From: Pelodera strongyloides
Taxonomy: Eukaryota > Nematoda > Chromadorea > Rhabditida > Rhabditidae
Direction: 5' to 3'
Assembly (NCBI GenBank): GCA_036852015.1
Contig: JAANDG010000231.1
Location: forward strand, 124,001-188,000
DNA: 64,000 nt
Shown piece after piece: positions 1 to 12,800 of the stretch (within the stretch, counting starts at the first letter, position 1; each line of letters begins with the position of its first letter). A program made the position numbers and the translations under genes. A model generated the notes under the pieces. The model ran no database searches and was not told where the DNA came from. It saw nothing but the letters and a program-made list of their open reading frames with translations.

Positions 1-165
1 AGGTGTCATTCATTGCCTTTAAACACGGTATGTGAGGTTCCCCGAATTCTTTTCACAAACGCCTATCTTCACTCACTGTGTGTTTGGGGAAACAGTTCTA
101 CGGACTACAAATCTATTTTAGCCGGACGTTGCGATCGGATTGCTCAATAAGTAGAAAGAACTTAC

Positions 166-702
166 AAGACAAACTGTGCATTTGAACTTGAGTGCGGCTT
201 GAGCAGCAACCTTCTGGTCAGGTCCCTGGGCCTTTCTCGCCTGCTCTTTCGCCTTCTGGTTCTTAGCCTGAAACATAAACTATTTTGCTTAATATTATAT
301 GATTGACAGATTATTTATTTATACGATGTCGCGATTCGAAAAAATGATCACATTCTGGATCTGGCGGTTAGCAAAGTATCATATGTAGGCACCTTTTCGC
401 TCATTGCTATTGTTATATTTCAGAAACTATTTTAAAAATGCTTCACATGAGTCAAAAGCTATCAATTAACCCCGAATTTTTTATTCATACTGACTTTCGC
501 CATGTCTATAAAACGAGTGTATCCTTAATGTTTGTTTCTCGTTTTTTATATTAAAGAACACGCATTATATAGTCCTTTGGGCAATAATTCGATTGATTGA
601 AACCATTTTTTATTGCTTGATTGATTGATTGATTGAAGCCAAGGAAATGAAAATAAACCGCTAAATGACCTGTGATTGCAGCTTCTGCTGTCCGCGTGCC
701 AT
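166..702 (-). CDS. ZNF706-like small zinc-finger protein, N-terminal exons (partial)
   Basis: Two exons are visible. Exon 1 (702-670) encodes MARGQQKLQSQ and ends at a GTCATT donor. Exon 2 (267-166) follows a TTTCAG acceptor, encodes a lysine/glutamine/alanine-rich stretch that ends KFKCTVCL, and stops at a GTAAGT donor. Both are in phase 0. The start MARGQQK, the basic Q/K/A-rich linker and the first CxxC half of a C2H2 finger match the ZNF706/SERF-related family, whose members are about 75 residues long. The histidine half of the finger should lie in a third exon beyond position 1, and no acceptor for it is seen in bases 1-165. The family is small, conserved and poorly understood; in vertebrates it is linked to transcriptional control. 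The family call is fairly secure; the role here is not known. Confidence 0.8.
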
Positions 703-1949
703 GTTGGTTGGTTGAGCTGATCGGGAACTGCAAGAAGATGAGATTAATTAGCGATAACCAATTAAAATTACTGGGAATAAAGTAATATAGGGCGTCAAAC
801 ATTATATTTACGCCGGAAAATAAAATAAAACAACAAAGGAGGGAAATGTGCTATATGGTACCAGTTGTGAAAACCTAATACACAACAGCACAACAATTTT
901 ATATGTAAAAAGTTCACTGCATGGCTAGCAATGTGTATAGGAATGGATCAGTTAGTCAATTAACACATAGAAAGGAGCAGAGTTGGTGGCTTGGCTTTGT
1001 TTGGACCATGCGCGCAACGACAGAGAGAGCGATCTGGATAAGTCTGGAACGGGTTTTGAAGGGTGCAATGGAAAAAAAACGAGAACAGGGGGTGTGGATA
1101 GGTGGGAAATAGACTGGAACACAGAAGAAATAGTTAAAGCAGAATATTTAGAAACTGTTGGATGTATTCCCGGCTAACCCGATACAAATCACAACAATGC
1201 CACTGGTGGAAGTAGAGGGCAACCAAGACTATGTTTAGCTTACGCAAACGAATAAAACACCCAAATATGAGACATGAAACGGCAAAATGAAATCTAATAT
1301 AACTTAAAACCAGCCAAAATGCAAAAAGAAAGTAGAAAGAAAGTGATAACGAAGTGTACGCGTGAGCCTAGCCTGTGTAGGATACCGTAATCCCGTACGG
1401 CTTGTCAAGTGCGTCCATGCGGGACCCGCCAATGGTTACTCAGAAATGAGGGGAAATATCCGGGGAAATAATCCGCAGTTTAAGTTATGGAGAGAGTCTA
1501 TAAAGGGAACAATCAACGATAATTAGCGACACATACTGAGGAATGAATTTAAATAAACACTTTTCCATTTATGATACTTTAAGTTCATGTAAAATACAAC
1601 CATATGACATCCAGCGAGTACTCATTTATAATTTCTATGGTCATAGCAAGTACGCGTAGGATTTAAAAAGTGGACCTACATCTAATACTCGTTTGTTTTA
1701 TTCCACTCAACATCCCGAGATGTGTGATAAAAATTGGCAAAAACTGCATATGTTTTGTAACATCGACGACATCTAATAAACCTTTTTGTGTCTTGTTCTT
1801 TGCACTGGTCACTTTCGTTATTTTATCGGACACAGCTTGTTATGGCACACTATTTTACAATAAGTATTTGGTTTTTATTGTGATCTGCACGTGCACAATG
1901 TTTCTGAAATGTTTACTAAATGTGTTTCACGTATTGGCGCTTAATAGTA
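703..1949. other. Intergenic region, no gene seen
   Basis: AT-rich sequence between the ZNF706-like start and the Dpy-30-motif gene. Short open frames occur at 920-1180 and 1670-1960, but they lack recognisable motifs, splice-site support or coding-like composition. The run of ATTGATTG units around 592-640 lies inside intron 1 of the ZNF706-like gene, just left of this stretch. Confidence 0.5.
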
Positions 1950-2778
1950 TTAATCCTTAAGAATGGGTCGAGGGTAGTGGTGTTTGAATCTGAGAAGGTA
2001 TTCCGCAAAGTGCTGGATCGGGTCATCGGGTCTTGTAAAGTTGAGATCTTTCGTCGCGTCAACCAAGAAGGGGACCACAGAGTCGAGGTATTCAGACAAC
2101 TTGTCACTTTCTACGCCCTGAACGAGATATTATTATTCCTTTGTACTTTATCGGATGTGACCACACGCAGATATGCCCTCGTCTACAAAAGGTTTTAATA
2201 TGTACATGTGTTTAAAAAATTTATTACTGGACAAACTGTGGTAGATAGACACAATTATTCTAAAAAATTCACCGAACTTTGTCTAGTTTTCCCAGTTTGC
2301 TGGAGACCAATGAAAGCGAAATCTTATTTGAGCATAATTGCAATACAGTTCCCTAATTAGTCATAAACTATCACCGACCGCTTGATCATTGTACTCATCA
2401 TTGTCGTCGAATTCGTCCTCTGAAATGTAATTATCAATTTTGTCCTGAAGAACAGAAAAAGTACTCGGCGGACCCATAATAAGCCATTTGCCCGCTGATT
2501 GCTTTTCGCCATTTGCCAGCTGAGTAACGAGCATTTGAAGGCGTTTTGGTATAAATAGGGAAATCGTATTTTTGTTTATTGTGGTGCCATACCTTCATCG
2601 TTTCCATTCTCGTTACTGGGTCCTTGAACCTGAAATAAAAACTTTTGTTTCGCTCGTTTGTGAATGTAAAGCGACGTTGAGACCACTCACTGAAGATTAC
2701 GATAAGAGCAAAAAAGTCGAAACTCACACCGCATCCGAGATTTTCAACTGCAATCGACGAAAGATCATTGAAAGTCAT
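1950..2778 (-). CDS. Small Dpy-30-motif protein
   Basis: Four exons give one frame of about 98 residues: 2778-2728, 2629-2593, 2419-2379 and 2117-1950 (stop TAA). The start is MTFNDLSS, preceded by an in-frame stop. A short acidic linker (EDEFDDNDEY) follows. The last exon reads EYLDSVVPFL and then RPDDPIQHFAEYLL, which fits the Dpy-30 motif (YLxxxVxPxL...RPxxPxxxxAxYLL), a two-helix dimerisation and docking module. Human DPY30 has almost the same length (99 residues) and also ends in this motif. The residues between the helices differ from DPY-30 proper, so this may be a paralogue or a ciliary or adenylate-kinase-type Dpy-30 protein. The donor of exon 3 (GTCGGT) is weak; an alternative using GTGATA with a TAG acceptor also keeps frame. 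The motif is secure; the upstream exon chain is inferred. Confidence 0.55.
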
Positions 2779-4660
2779 ATTCTTGTTCTATCTTCCTGAA
2801 GTTTACATGAGGTTTTATCACTCAGAAATAAAAATTGAATGCAAAATATTAAGTTTAAGGTAAAACTGAGCACAGGGTGGATGTTGTGAGCTATGATGGA
2901 ATATGGGTGTTTCTGTATTAAAAACCCTAGTCAACAAGTCCGCGCAAAAGGGCAGTATTCAAGGCGTGGGAAACCGTTACTGCCGAAACCGAACAAAGTA
3001 TTAGAACACAGACGCTATTATTCAGACACAAATTGCGTGAACGTGTTGACCTATTACTAGTTGGCGAAGACTTAAAAGTGGATGAAAATAGAAATGCTAC
3101 AATAAAGCATGGAACATTTAGCGATTTGCCAGCAGTGAGCAAAAGTTGCTATGGATATACATATAACTGTCACTTTTCAGGAAATCTCGGTTTGTTTTAC
3201 AAAGTGTGAGAGATTTGTAGCTTACATGAAAGTAAAACATTGAATGCGGGTTGCGACAAAACTGTGCAACAAACTAACAATTAATCCAAACATTTGGTAT
3301 AGAGGTTCAAGTTATTGCGTTATTTCGTTATCGAAAAAAATTGTTTGTAGTTGTTGCTTTAACAATCATCTTCCGATATTCTCTTTCTTTTTTTTGTATT
3401 CAATGTCGAAAATCAATTCTTGGGATCCCATGTGGGAATTGTTAATAAAACATAAGAAAAGTTACATTATGAAACGTTATTCTAATTGTATTGCATATGT
3501 GTTAATTGGCCACATTTTTGCCGTGAATTTGTGCATTTTGTCCTCCAGATCGAAAACCCCCCTGACTAAATATGCATTTGAAGCAAGGGGATTCACGAGT
3601 TTGTCTCTAAAAGAAGTAATCATTTGAATAATTGCAATATAGGGAGAACTACGTAATGGCTTTTATGTAGTATCACTAATTAGGAGAAAAAACCTAGCAG
3701 CCTCAATAAACACCATGTTCTGGAATAAAGTCAAAAGATATCCATTTATTTTTACATGGGCAAACATATATATTTTGTTTTATATAAATACATATATTCT
3801 ATTAAGCTTGTAAGCCAATAAATCTGAAATGCAACTTTATTTTACACAGTAAAGAAATTTTATACAATAATTTGCCTTCAAAAGCGTTGAGTTTAAAACA
3901 AACACTTGGAAGATATTTTGTTTTGAATTAGAAGGAGAAGATTTAATACCACAGTAGGCCGAAACATCTTTCATTCAACAAGCAGAGACTAAGCATTGCA
4001 TTCTCAGATTTTGAACGATTGCGTTGTGGTGTGCTTCTTTTCATAATTGATCCAAAATGATCTTTATATACTAACTAAAATCCGCATATTCGGGGTATTA
4101 GGCGCAAACGCTCCCTTTTCTTTGTTAGCCTTGCAGTTAAAATTTCTATATTATTCCTTAACATGCTGGCACATGATTTGTACTTTAATTATAAAAAAAG
4201 TATTTGGATTGTTATCCGCTCATTAGAATTTATACAAAAGAAGATGTATGTAGGGCTACTTTTTCTTAACATATGTTTAAGAAAATAATAGCTGGGCCAA
4301 CATGCCGAACGCCGAGAAGGTATTATCTTTTTATTGAATCGTTTTGTTTAGAGCCCTGCTCAGAGTCTTCTTTTTGGGCTTGGTTTATGAACGGATTTGT
4401 TATAAGTAGCAAAATTTGCGAATATTTAGAACATCTACTCACAGCTCTTGATATTGTTGCACCTCATTAGCCCTGTTTCATTTATCCAATCCAGGCTTCG
4501 TTGTTCTGGGATATTAATTACAGAAATGCTTACTTTTTATAATCATTTTTGCCTTTTGAAATGCTCTTGGAGATCAAGACGAGACCAGCAAAAAAAACTT
4601 GAAAAGGTGTGTAGAGTTCAAGTTATGCAAATTTTATTATCAGTTTTACACGCAAACTTA
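2779..4660. other. Intergenic region, no gene seen
   Basis: AT-rich sequence of about 1.9 kb. The open frames at 3244-3627 and 4273-4470 have the leucine/phenylalanine-rich, T-run composition expected of non-coding DNA, and no domain or splice signal supports them. The 3' untranslated region of the sphingomyelinase gene presumably lies at the right end. Confidence 0.5.
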
Positions 4661-7600
4661 TTAATTCTTTGGGCAAAAATGTGCCTCGTCATGGGCTCTG
4701 GCCGTTCTCAAAGCACAAGTAAATTCCTTGACACAGTCAGGGTCCAATCGACACCATTCATTGTAGTGATTGCGATAGTAGTAGCTGGAAATTCGACATT
4801 CAATTTACCTGTGTAAACTACTACCCACCCCCCCCCCCCCATAAAATAAGCAAACCATGTATTTAGTTATAAATTCAATTGCATTTAGCAGGGCCTGTTT
4901 TATTAGCGTGTGAAAACAACAATCATGAGATGAGCATATATTTGTTTAGAGACAAACTGTACCAGGATTCTCCTTAAAAAATAACACAATGTGGTGATTT
5001 CGTCAAATTTTGTATTTTCAGTGCAAAGGAAACGTTTATAAAGGGCTTGAACTTCCACACAAACAATAGTGTGTATTGTGTAATTCATCCTCTCGCCCCG
5101 AGTAAAAGCACATAAACTTACAAATGGAACTTCTCGAAGAGTGATTGATCAGAATCAAGTCTGTTGATTAGGTCGTGCCACGATGCTGGCGATAAGTCCT
5201 TCATTTTGTACGCCTCCTGAATGATATCCCACGTATAATTTGTTTTTGATTCAATAAATAATGCATTGGTTCTTTTATTTTATGTTTAAGCAAACTATAA
5301 ACAACATTCGGTAGAAAACTGACCCTTGTGTTGTATTCCAGCTTCCACTCCGGCTCTTTGTTATTTACATTCGCGTCGGTTACATTTGCCCAATAGGTCT
5401 CTGCGTCAATTACGGTCTGTAATCACAGGTAATTGGGCTGCTTACTTATTTGCGCTCAGCTTAACTCTTACTTAATAGTCGGCCTAATAACTAATGATAG
5501 GTAATTTATATATGCGCAACAAACACATTTGAGAAACCTACATAGGTGCTTCCTGGATGTTCTCCGTCAATAGTGTAAATCCTGTATGATGGATTGTTGT
5601 AATCATATGTTGTAAGTGAAGGAGCAATCCAGTTTACATGAGTCGGGCGACCATTCGGGTCGGCGTTTTCATAGAACACCTAAAATTAACTTGGAATTTT
5701 CAATCAGGACTGACTTTCGAGTCATAGTGTTTTGAACACGTAGTTCTATCGAATTTCGATTATTGGCTCCATTTAAAAATATCTGAAAGCGATACCTGGA
5801 AATGATCATTGTGCGTGTGACCGTAAAATTGGGCAGCAATTGTGTTCTCGAACCTAGAAGGCGAACACGATTATTTAGCTTACTTAGAGCTTCAGACGAC
5901 TAACCAATGAAGTCATTGCAAGCAAGAACACAGTTACCTGTTGACAATCTGATAGTAATTGAACGCCCATCCCTTCAAACAATATCCAGCACCGCTCGGG
6001 ATGTGGGAGATCAGATGGACCTGCAACAAAAGCCTTACAGTTAGGTATGATAAAACATCGGTGATGTCCCGCGGTAATACTTGGAAGAAGCTCCGTGTTT
6101 CGTCAAAGTACCCCACCTTTTCTCCCTTTGACTCGGAATCTAGGAGTTGTTCGACCACCCATTGGAGTGTACCATCGGGATCCACTTGATCGATGTAGAT
6201 GAGGCTATAATACTAGTTGGTCTGTCTCTATTAGCGGGGGAAAAATGTAAGATAATACACATGATCTATATGAACTGTGTAGTGCAAGTGGCACTCACAA
6301 GTTGAATTCGGAGCAGTAGACGGTATTGATTGAGATGAGCTTGAGTCCCGACTTGATGTACATTGCATACGACGCACGACTGGAAGGTTACGTTATACAT
6401 ATATCCAGTTAATTCTTATCGTAATGTACATATTATTGGGACTGCATTCATGTATGATTTATGCGCCGAGTAAAACTTACTACTTCGTGTCGAATACGGC
6501 TTGCTCATTTAAGTACGGTTTCCAATGCTGTGCCAGAGAGTTGTACAGCCATTCTGGGCTGTGCGCATCATAATCTGGCAGCGTATGAGGGGGCATTCTG
6601 AAAAGCTACTTAAAAAAAATGGAAAATCTAATTGTTGAAAGAACACATATCTGGATTTAGATCTGTCACATTAGCATAGTTTTTTTTGTGATAACTCACG
6701 CATCCATTGGAACTCCCTCGTGGTTTCCAATTGCTTGATAAATTGGAATCTTTGGAAAATGCTTCTGAATGACTGTTGTAATGTTGTGGAGGTTAATTAA
6801 GGTTCTTTCCTTTGTATAGTCCCACATGTCGTGAGCTTCGAAATCTCCAGTGATCAGGATGTAGTCAAGCTGAAATGAGTATACGTAGGAAGCGCACGCT
6901 TTATGACCGTTCATTTCTGTTTTTTTTTCCTTCAGTGTAAGTGCAAGACTTATTCAGCTAAATGTTTAGGTGAGTTTCTGTCTGTGTAAGTAGAAGACAT
7001 TAGGTCCTCAAAACTATTAATATTTCTATCAAAATCACCGCCTGTTAGTGCACTATAGAAAAACTTCGAGTTGATCTCACCTTCTCAGTTTGGCTGATGT
7101 GCTTCATGGCACTAACGAATGTTTCGAATGGAAGATCACACCTCCATGGTGCACCCCACTTGCCCGCGGGGCTTTTAATCGCTGAAACCGATTTCATTAT
7201 CATACTGCGTGCCACTTAAAAAGCTGTCTTTCATCCCCATTCAGTACGTTTCAAGTTCTAGTTGCTCATGAATCGTCACAACACCACATCGCTGCATTGA
7301 TAGGCCACACTGCATATGTATATTGGCAAACTGGCACATTGTTACGGACCAACCTCTGACTTGTCTCTGTGACTTGCTTGGTGGATAATTCCTACAACAC
7401 AATGCATACGTTCCAAAAGCATCCAATCCAGACCCATCAGTACAATCAGCTTCCGCTCCTGGAGTGTACCATCGATCAACGTGAATATCAGAGAGGTGAA
7501 GAACACGCATTGTGGGATTTCCATCCTGAAAAATTGATACGCCATAATCTCCACCCGCAATATTCTTTGTTTGTTTGTTGTATGTATAGAGGAAACCCCA

Positions 7601-8652
7601 TAGGCAAATCTAACGATTTCACGCAATAGCTTTGCAAAAATTCATGAAAATTCGCACCTGCACTGTGGGCCATGGTTTGACTGGAGGTTTATTTCCAGGG
7701 ATAGTCATATTCCACATCACAGCCAGTGGATTCTCACTGTGTCCACAGTCAGCCACAAATGCTCCACAGATCTCTTCTGGGGTGACGACCACACGTTGCA
7801 GCATGTAGATGATGTCAGGCTATAACAAATAATAGTAAATTATAACGTTTGTTGTATGCGGTTTTTGAGGCTATGCTGCAGCCAACGGTGATTTGAAAAT
7901 GGTACGTCACTCAAACGGTTCGCTACGTGCTTTCGCTGAAATAGAGTTTGTTTCTTCGCGAAAACATTAAAAAAGGAAGCAAGTTGCTGATAAGAGAATA
8001 AATCCTAGTGAATTAAAAAAAACAGCACAGAAGGAACAGAAAGTGACGATGAAGATAATGGGATCTAGTAGAATCGCTAATATAATATCATAGTATAGTA
8101 GTTAAGTCACAAACCGCGAACATGTCGATAATCTTATTGCAGACGTATGGCTGTTCAACATCCAGTTTATTGCACATAGTTCTGAAAATCGTTGCATTAT
8201 ATGCACTAAAAGTCCGTCTTCGCAATGTAATTAAAACTTGCAAATGGCCAAACTTACTTAACGAATCCAATCAGCTCCTCATCAGTTTTGTTCTGTTTAA
8301 TCATCAATTGGACTCCATCGACCAATAGGGTGCACATCAGACAACTGGCGGATCGCGTCTTTGGTGATTTGGCGAATTCAAACAGCGAATTCATCACCTG
8401 AACAACGATATCAACCAACGTACACTGCTCCACGTGTTTATAAACTCCTTCTTAAGAAAACTGTTATGATTCAGTTTTTTTAATGACAATCCACCAACAA
8501 CCCATGTGCGATTAGTTTGGTACTCACGAATTAAACATTGCAACTAATAAACATACAACTTTTCTGTTCAACTTTTGATCTGGCTCATTTTGTAGAATTA
8601 TTCCTGCTGATGCCAACCCAAATATCAATAAAACAAACGCTATATGCCGCAT
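4661..8652 (-). CDS. Acid sphingomyelinase (SMPD1/ASM family), secreted or lysosomal
   Basis: Sixteen exons join in frame to 594 codons plus stop: 8652-8557, 8397-8258, 8181-8115, 7819-7658, 7525-7354, 7181-7081, 6869-6700, 6597-6481, 6379-6299, 6204-6117, 6020-5938, 5853-5796, 5679-5542, 5416-5324, 5216-5122, 4784-4661. The start follows TTTTCAGA, a likely trans-splice site, and begins with a signal peptide (MRHIAFVLLIFGLASAG). A saposin-B domain comes next (cysteines in SCLMCTLL, TMCNKL, YVCNKI, EEICGAF). The metallophosphatase domain keeps its metal ligands: LSDIHVD, TGDFEAHD, GNHEGVP, HLISHIPSG and GHTHNDHF. A cysteine-rich C-terminal region (EWCRLDPDC, FTCALR) ends at FCPKN. The enzyme hydrolyses sphingomyelin to ceramide and phosphocholine. 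C. elegans has three genes (asm-1 to asm-3); which one matches cannot be decided here. Length and ligands suggest an intact, active enzyme. Confidence 0.93.
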
Positions 8653-9816
8653 TCTGAAAATAGCAAATTAACGTCGGGAAAATAAGCTATATGTTATATA
8701 TCTGAAACCCTAAAATAAATCGGCTATATATCATATATGTGAAACACTAAAATAACACTGAACCCTAAAATAAGTTCATTTGGCGTTACAAGAACTCTAC
8801 CAGGAGAAAAAGAGCGAACCAAAAAGGTGTGTTTCTTTGAAGAAACAGTGACCACAAAGAAAAAGTAATGTGAATTCAAGATGACTGAAAAACCAAGCAT
8901 GGCCATGGGAGGAAGGAGTGACGTTTCTACTGTGCTTCCGTAAGAGGCTATAAATGCTGAATCCGTAATAAAACGGGCACATCTGATAAGCATTGCCGGT
9001 ATTCGTTGTTCCGTTAAATGTAAATCAGCTTGTTTTTCCAGGGGAAACGTGCCAACAGTGTGTAGTCAACCCATCTACTTACAATATCATTGTTGCTGTT
9101 TTCGCCTACGTGATAATGATGTGTATGGTATTGTTAACAAAAAAACAGTGCTGTATAAAAAAAATACTGATCCAACGCTTTGGACTTGTTTTTCAATGTT
9201 ACTGTTTTCACATTTCCTGAATTCAAATTTTATCAATTCACTCCATTTGTCTATTTTTTCCGCGAAGCTTTGTGATTATCTTTAATTACAAGTTGTAATG
9301 CTTTTTTTTTTTTAATTTTGTAGTGATTCTCCTTTATCTTCGCAAAATCATTAGTGAGAACGTCAGTGGACCTACTTCTGGTCCTGTAAAGTACTGCAAT
9401 TCTGAATCCGCAAAAAAATGTATACATTTATTAAAAAATATATGCAATAAACCATCTGTATAATATCTATATAACAATAACGATAAACATAATGATATCA
9501 TACGGAGGATCAAGCGGTGGGTATCTTTGATTTTTTTCACAATCAACTGTAAGCTCAAAAGATATAAAATCTACAAATAAACATGAAACAAACCTGGAAT
9601 CAATGAATGAATAGCACTCTTTGGCTTTATTCAAGAGGTTGACACTTTGAGGAACAAATAACTCATTTGTGGAAGAGGAACACGATAAAAGATATGCTTA
9701 TAGTAAGGTCACATGTACGCCGAAAACTGAAGGTGCCTTTTTATAATGATAAGTAGTGAGAAGAAAATATATGCGAGGAAATACATTACTAAAACGAATA
9801 ATTCTACAGTTGTGAA
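8653..9816. other. Intergenic region between two minus-strand genes
   Basis: AT-rich spacer of 1.2 kb with no supported gene. Near 8700-8775 a short imperfect repeat recurs, with copies of CCCTAAAATAA and ATATATC/CATATAT words. It contains the 5' flank of the sphingomyelinase and the 3' flank of the nuclear receptor. Confidence 0.5.
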
Positions 9817-12800
9817 TTAACTGTAATCAGTGTTCTTGAAGCTCTTGCAGCAGACGTCGACCTCGAAGATATTAAACAGCTCAGCCAGTTCATAGTTATC
9901 ACGAAGCATCACAACCGAACGCTGCAAGGCAATAGGTTGGTTGCATACTGGTTGATGAAGATCTACATTTCGTGAATTAACGACTAAGCTAACGGTTCGA
10001 AAGAAAACACCTACGTCAAAAATGGAACATTCTTGCACATTTCAACAGACATCACAAGTAGGCAAAAAGAATATATTCATGGAAATACCGTGAGTTTCGG
10101 AAGAAGAAGCATGAGGTTTGCCGTTTTCTTGGTTATTGTCGAGCCATCCAAGCCCATTTGCCTGAAAGTTTTACATTCGAGAAGAGGATGTGCACAAATT
10201 AGAAAGAAAAGTTAAACTGACAGGTACATTAGACAATGTGACACTCACTGGTAATATATATGAAGATCCTGGAATAATTGTTCCTGTGTCTCATAAACTG
10301 TGGTCACCGTTTCCGGTTGTATGCCGTTCACTCCTGAAAGAAAGCCAGTCTTTCCAAATAATCAAAATGAAACAAATGAATATTAAGAACGAAACGCGGA
10401 TGAAGCTTCTCACCTTCACTCCAGAGAAACAGTCCGAGTATAGCGATGTATTCGTAGTCAGTCAGTTGTATTCTTCTCATATGTGCGATGATCACGTCAA
10501 TAATGAAAGTCATTGCAGGACGGAAGAGCCTGAAGTTTACAGAGTTTAACACATGAGACATGAGTACTGACCGGGTTTTAATGAAAAAAAAACATTTGTA
10601 CTATAAGCTAAAATAACATAATTCGTACTTCGCGGCTTGTTCCGGTGACGCTTTTACTGATTCTGCATTTTCGTAAAACTTCTCTAGTTCACTCAATTTT
10701 ATGTATCCACCGTCTGGCATCAGAATGCGATCGTCTCCTGAAAGAGAATATATAACAACGTCTAATCAAAAATATGTAGTTATTTAGCTAGCAACAGTAA
10801 AACAGACCCGTAGCATTGCTAGGACCTATATATACGACTAGACGATCATGCATTTGTTCGAAATACTTCCAAACAGTGATTGAACTAACTTTCATCATGT
10901 CCGAATAGTTTATACGACTGGTAGGCACGGTCTGTGTGCGACAAATAACAGAAGAAATTTTTGAACAGGAGAACCTGAAATATATAGTAAAATACATGCG
11001 ATTTAATATACGGTAATTATGCCACAAGGTTTCTGCGGATCACCATATATGTGTAGACAGAAAATATCTAGGCCCACCTTATCGTTGAAATGGAGCTTTG
11101 AAAATGGATGAAAGTAGTTATTGACGACGTTTGTGACGAGATGCGCCTCCATTTGGCATACCTTCTTCGACGTGTCGAAATTGCTCATGCGAAGAGTTTG
11201 CTGAAAGATTCACGTATGTATTGGACACATAACCTTTCATGTATAACAGAAGCGGTAATATCATATACATAGAAACCAAAACGCTCACAGATCTAACCTC
11301 TTCCTTCTGGAACATTTGCTGAATGCTCTCATTCTCAACAAGAGAATTGGTGGCTTTGCGAATTGAGAGGAAGTGAAGGTAACCTAAGTTGATAAATGAA
11401 GAAAAACACTGATGGGGAAATCGGAACTCACTGACGAATAGAGTTAGAATTTAAATAACCCAAACCTTCATGCATCTTCGGCAAAAGTTTCATTTCCTGT
11501 GTGGGTGGTATGTACGAGAATGATTGGTTGACCATCTAAAATGATTTTAATGAAAATATGTAACTAGCCCGTTGTCAAAACTGAAAACGTTTACATATGT
11601 TGGTATAAGTTCAAAATTGCTTACCATTGAAGCCAGAGTCGGAGCAACTGGCGCGGTATGCGCAAAGACGTCAGTCTTTCCAGGCGACAGATAATAAAAT
11701 CCACCATTCTGTTCGGGGGTTTGGCGCGAATCGGATGGAGCTAAATGAACAACAGTTCTAGCTTTACTCAATGTAATCCGTTTTAGTGTTATTACTGGCA
11801 GGTAGCACAAACAAACGCATATGGCGCATTATTTATGCCATTATTTATAAATAAGCCATACATAGGTGCATACACAAGGATATGTTGCGTGAATGCAGTT
11901 TTAGCACATTGGCGCGCGAATTAACACTACAGTCCTTGTTTAACTGCCACCCGTGCTGTCAAGTGTGCTGCCACAAAAATAAGCATAGAAACCCACTCGA
12001 TTCCTTGCGATCCTTGCTCGCTTTTCGCTTTCCAATGCCGTCTCGTGACTGTTGAACAGCTAAAAAAGGTCCGTTTAGTTTCAATTATTTCGCGTCCTTT
12101 CGTATGTTTCAAAAACTTGGTCATCATGTCCAAGAAAAACTGTTGAATACACCAAAATGTCAATAGGAAATCTCACCGGTTACTTGCATTCCTTGTACAA
12201 TGCACTTCTGATAGCGACATGCGCGACACATATTTCGAGCAGCTAAAAGGAAGTAATAAGTAGCAATAACTTTCAAATTAAGTATTTTCATCATATTATA
12301 ATCAGTATTATTGGAATACGGGCGAACAATAAGAGATCAAGTTACACCATTAAACGAAACAAATCAGGTAATCCGACGCGAGAGGAACAAAGAGGTATGT
12401 AAATTTGTATTGCAGTTTTCAAAAACAAAATATTTCCCAAATATGAAACACACTAATAGTAAAACAGAAAACCCACATTTATGAATGGAGCACTTGTTCT
12501 CTGCTCGGCATACGTAATTCAATCCAAGGGACACAGTCCTTCTGAAGAAAGCCGCACACGCACGGCAGCTGTAGATACCTATATGAGCTCTTTATAGCTT
12601 TGCACTTTAAATAATCGAATTTGACAACAAGTGTTATATGAGACATTGAAATGGCGTGACACTGTAAATCTCATATATATCTTTACTGCTGGTATTTTGA
12701 AAGAACTTTATCAAGGAAGGATAGATATAAACATACCAAAATGCAGTCCATCCGAAGAGTCGTAGCAGACCTGACAGCTGTGTGACTCGCCCTCGGATGG

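Noticed and set aside
2434..2778. One continuous 114-codon minus-strand protein
   Set aside because: It crosses good splice sites (GTGAGT at 2727, TTTCAG at 2635-2630). The spliced model leading to the Dpy-30 exon is better supported.
4448..4816. 122-codon plus-strand open frame
   Set aside because: It is a shadow on the opposite strand of the last sphingomyelinase exon (4784-4661, minus).
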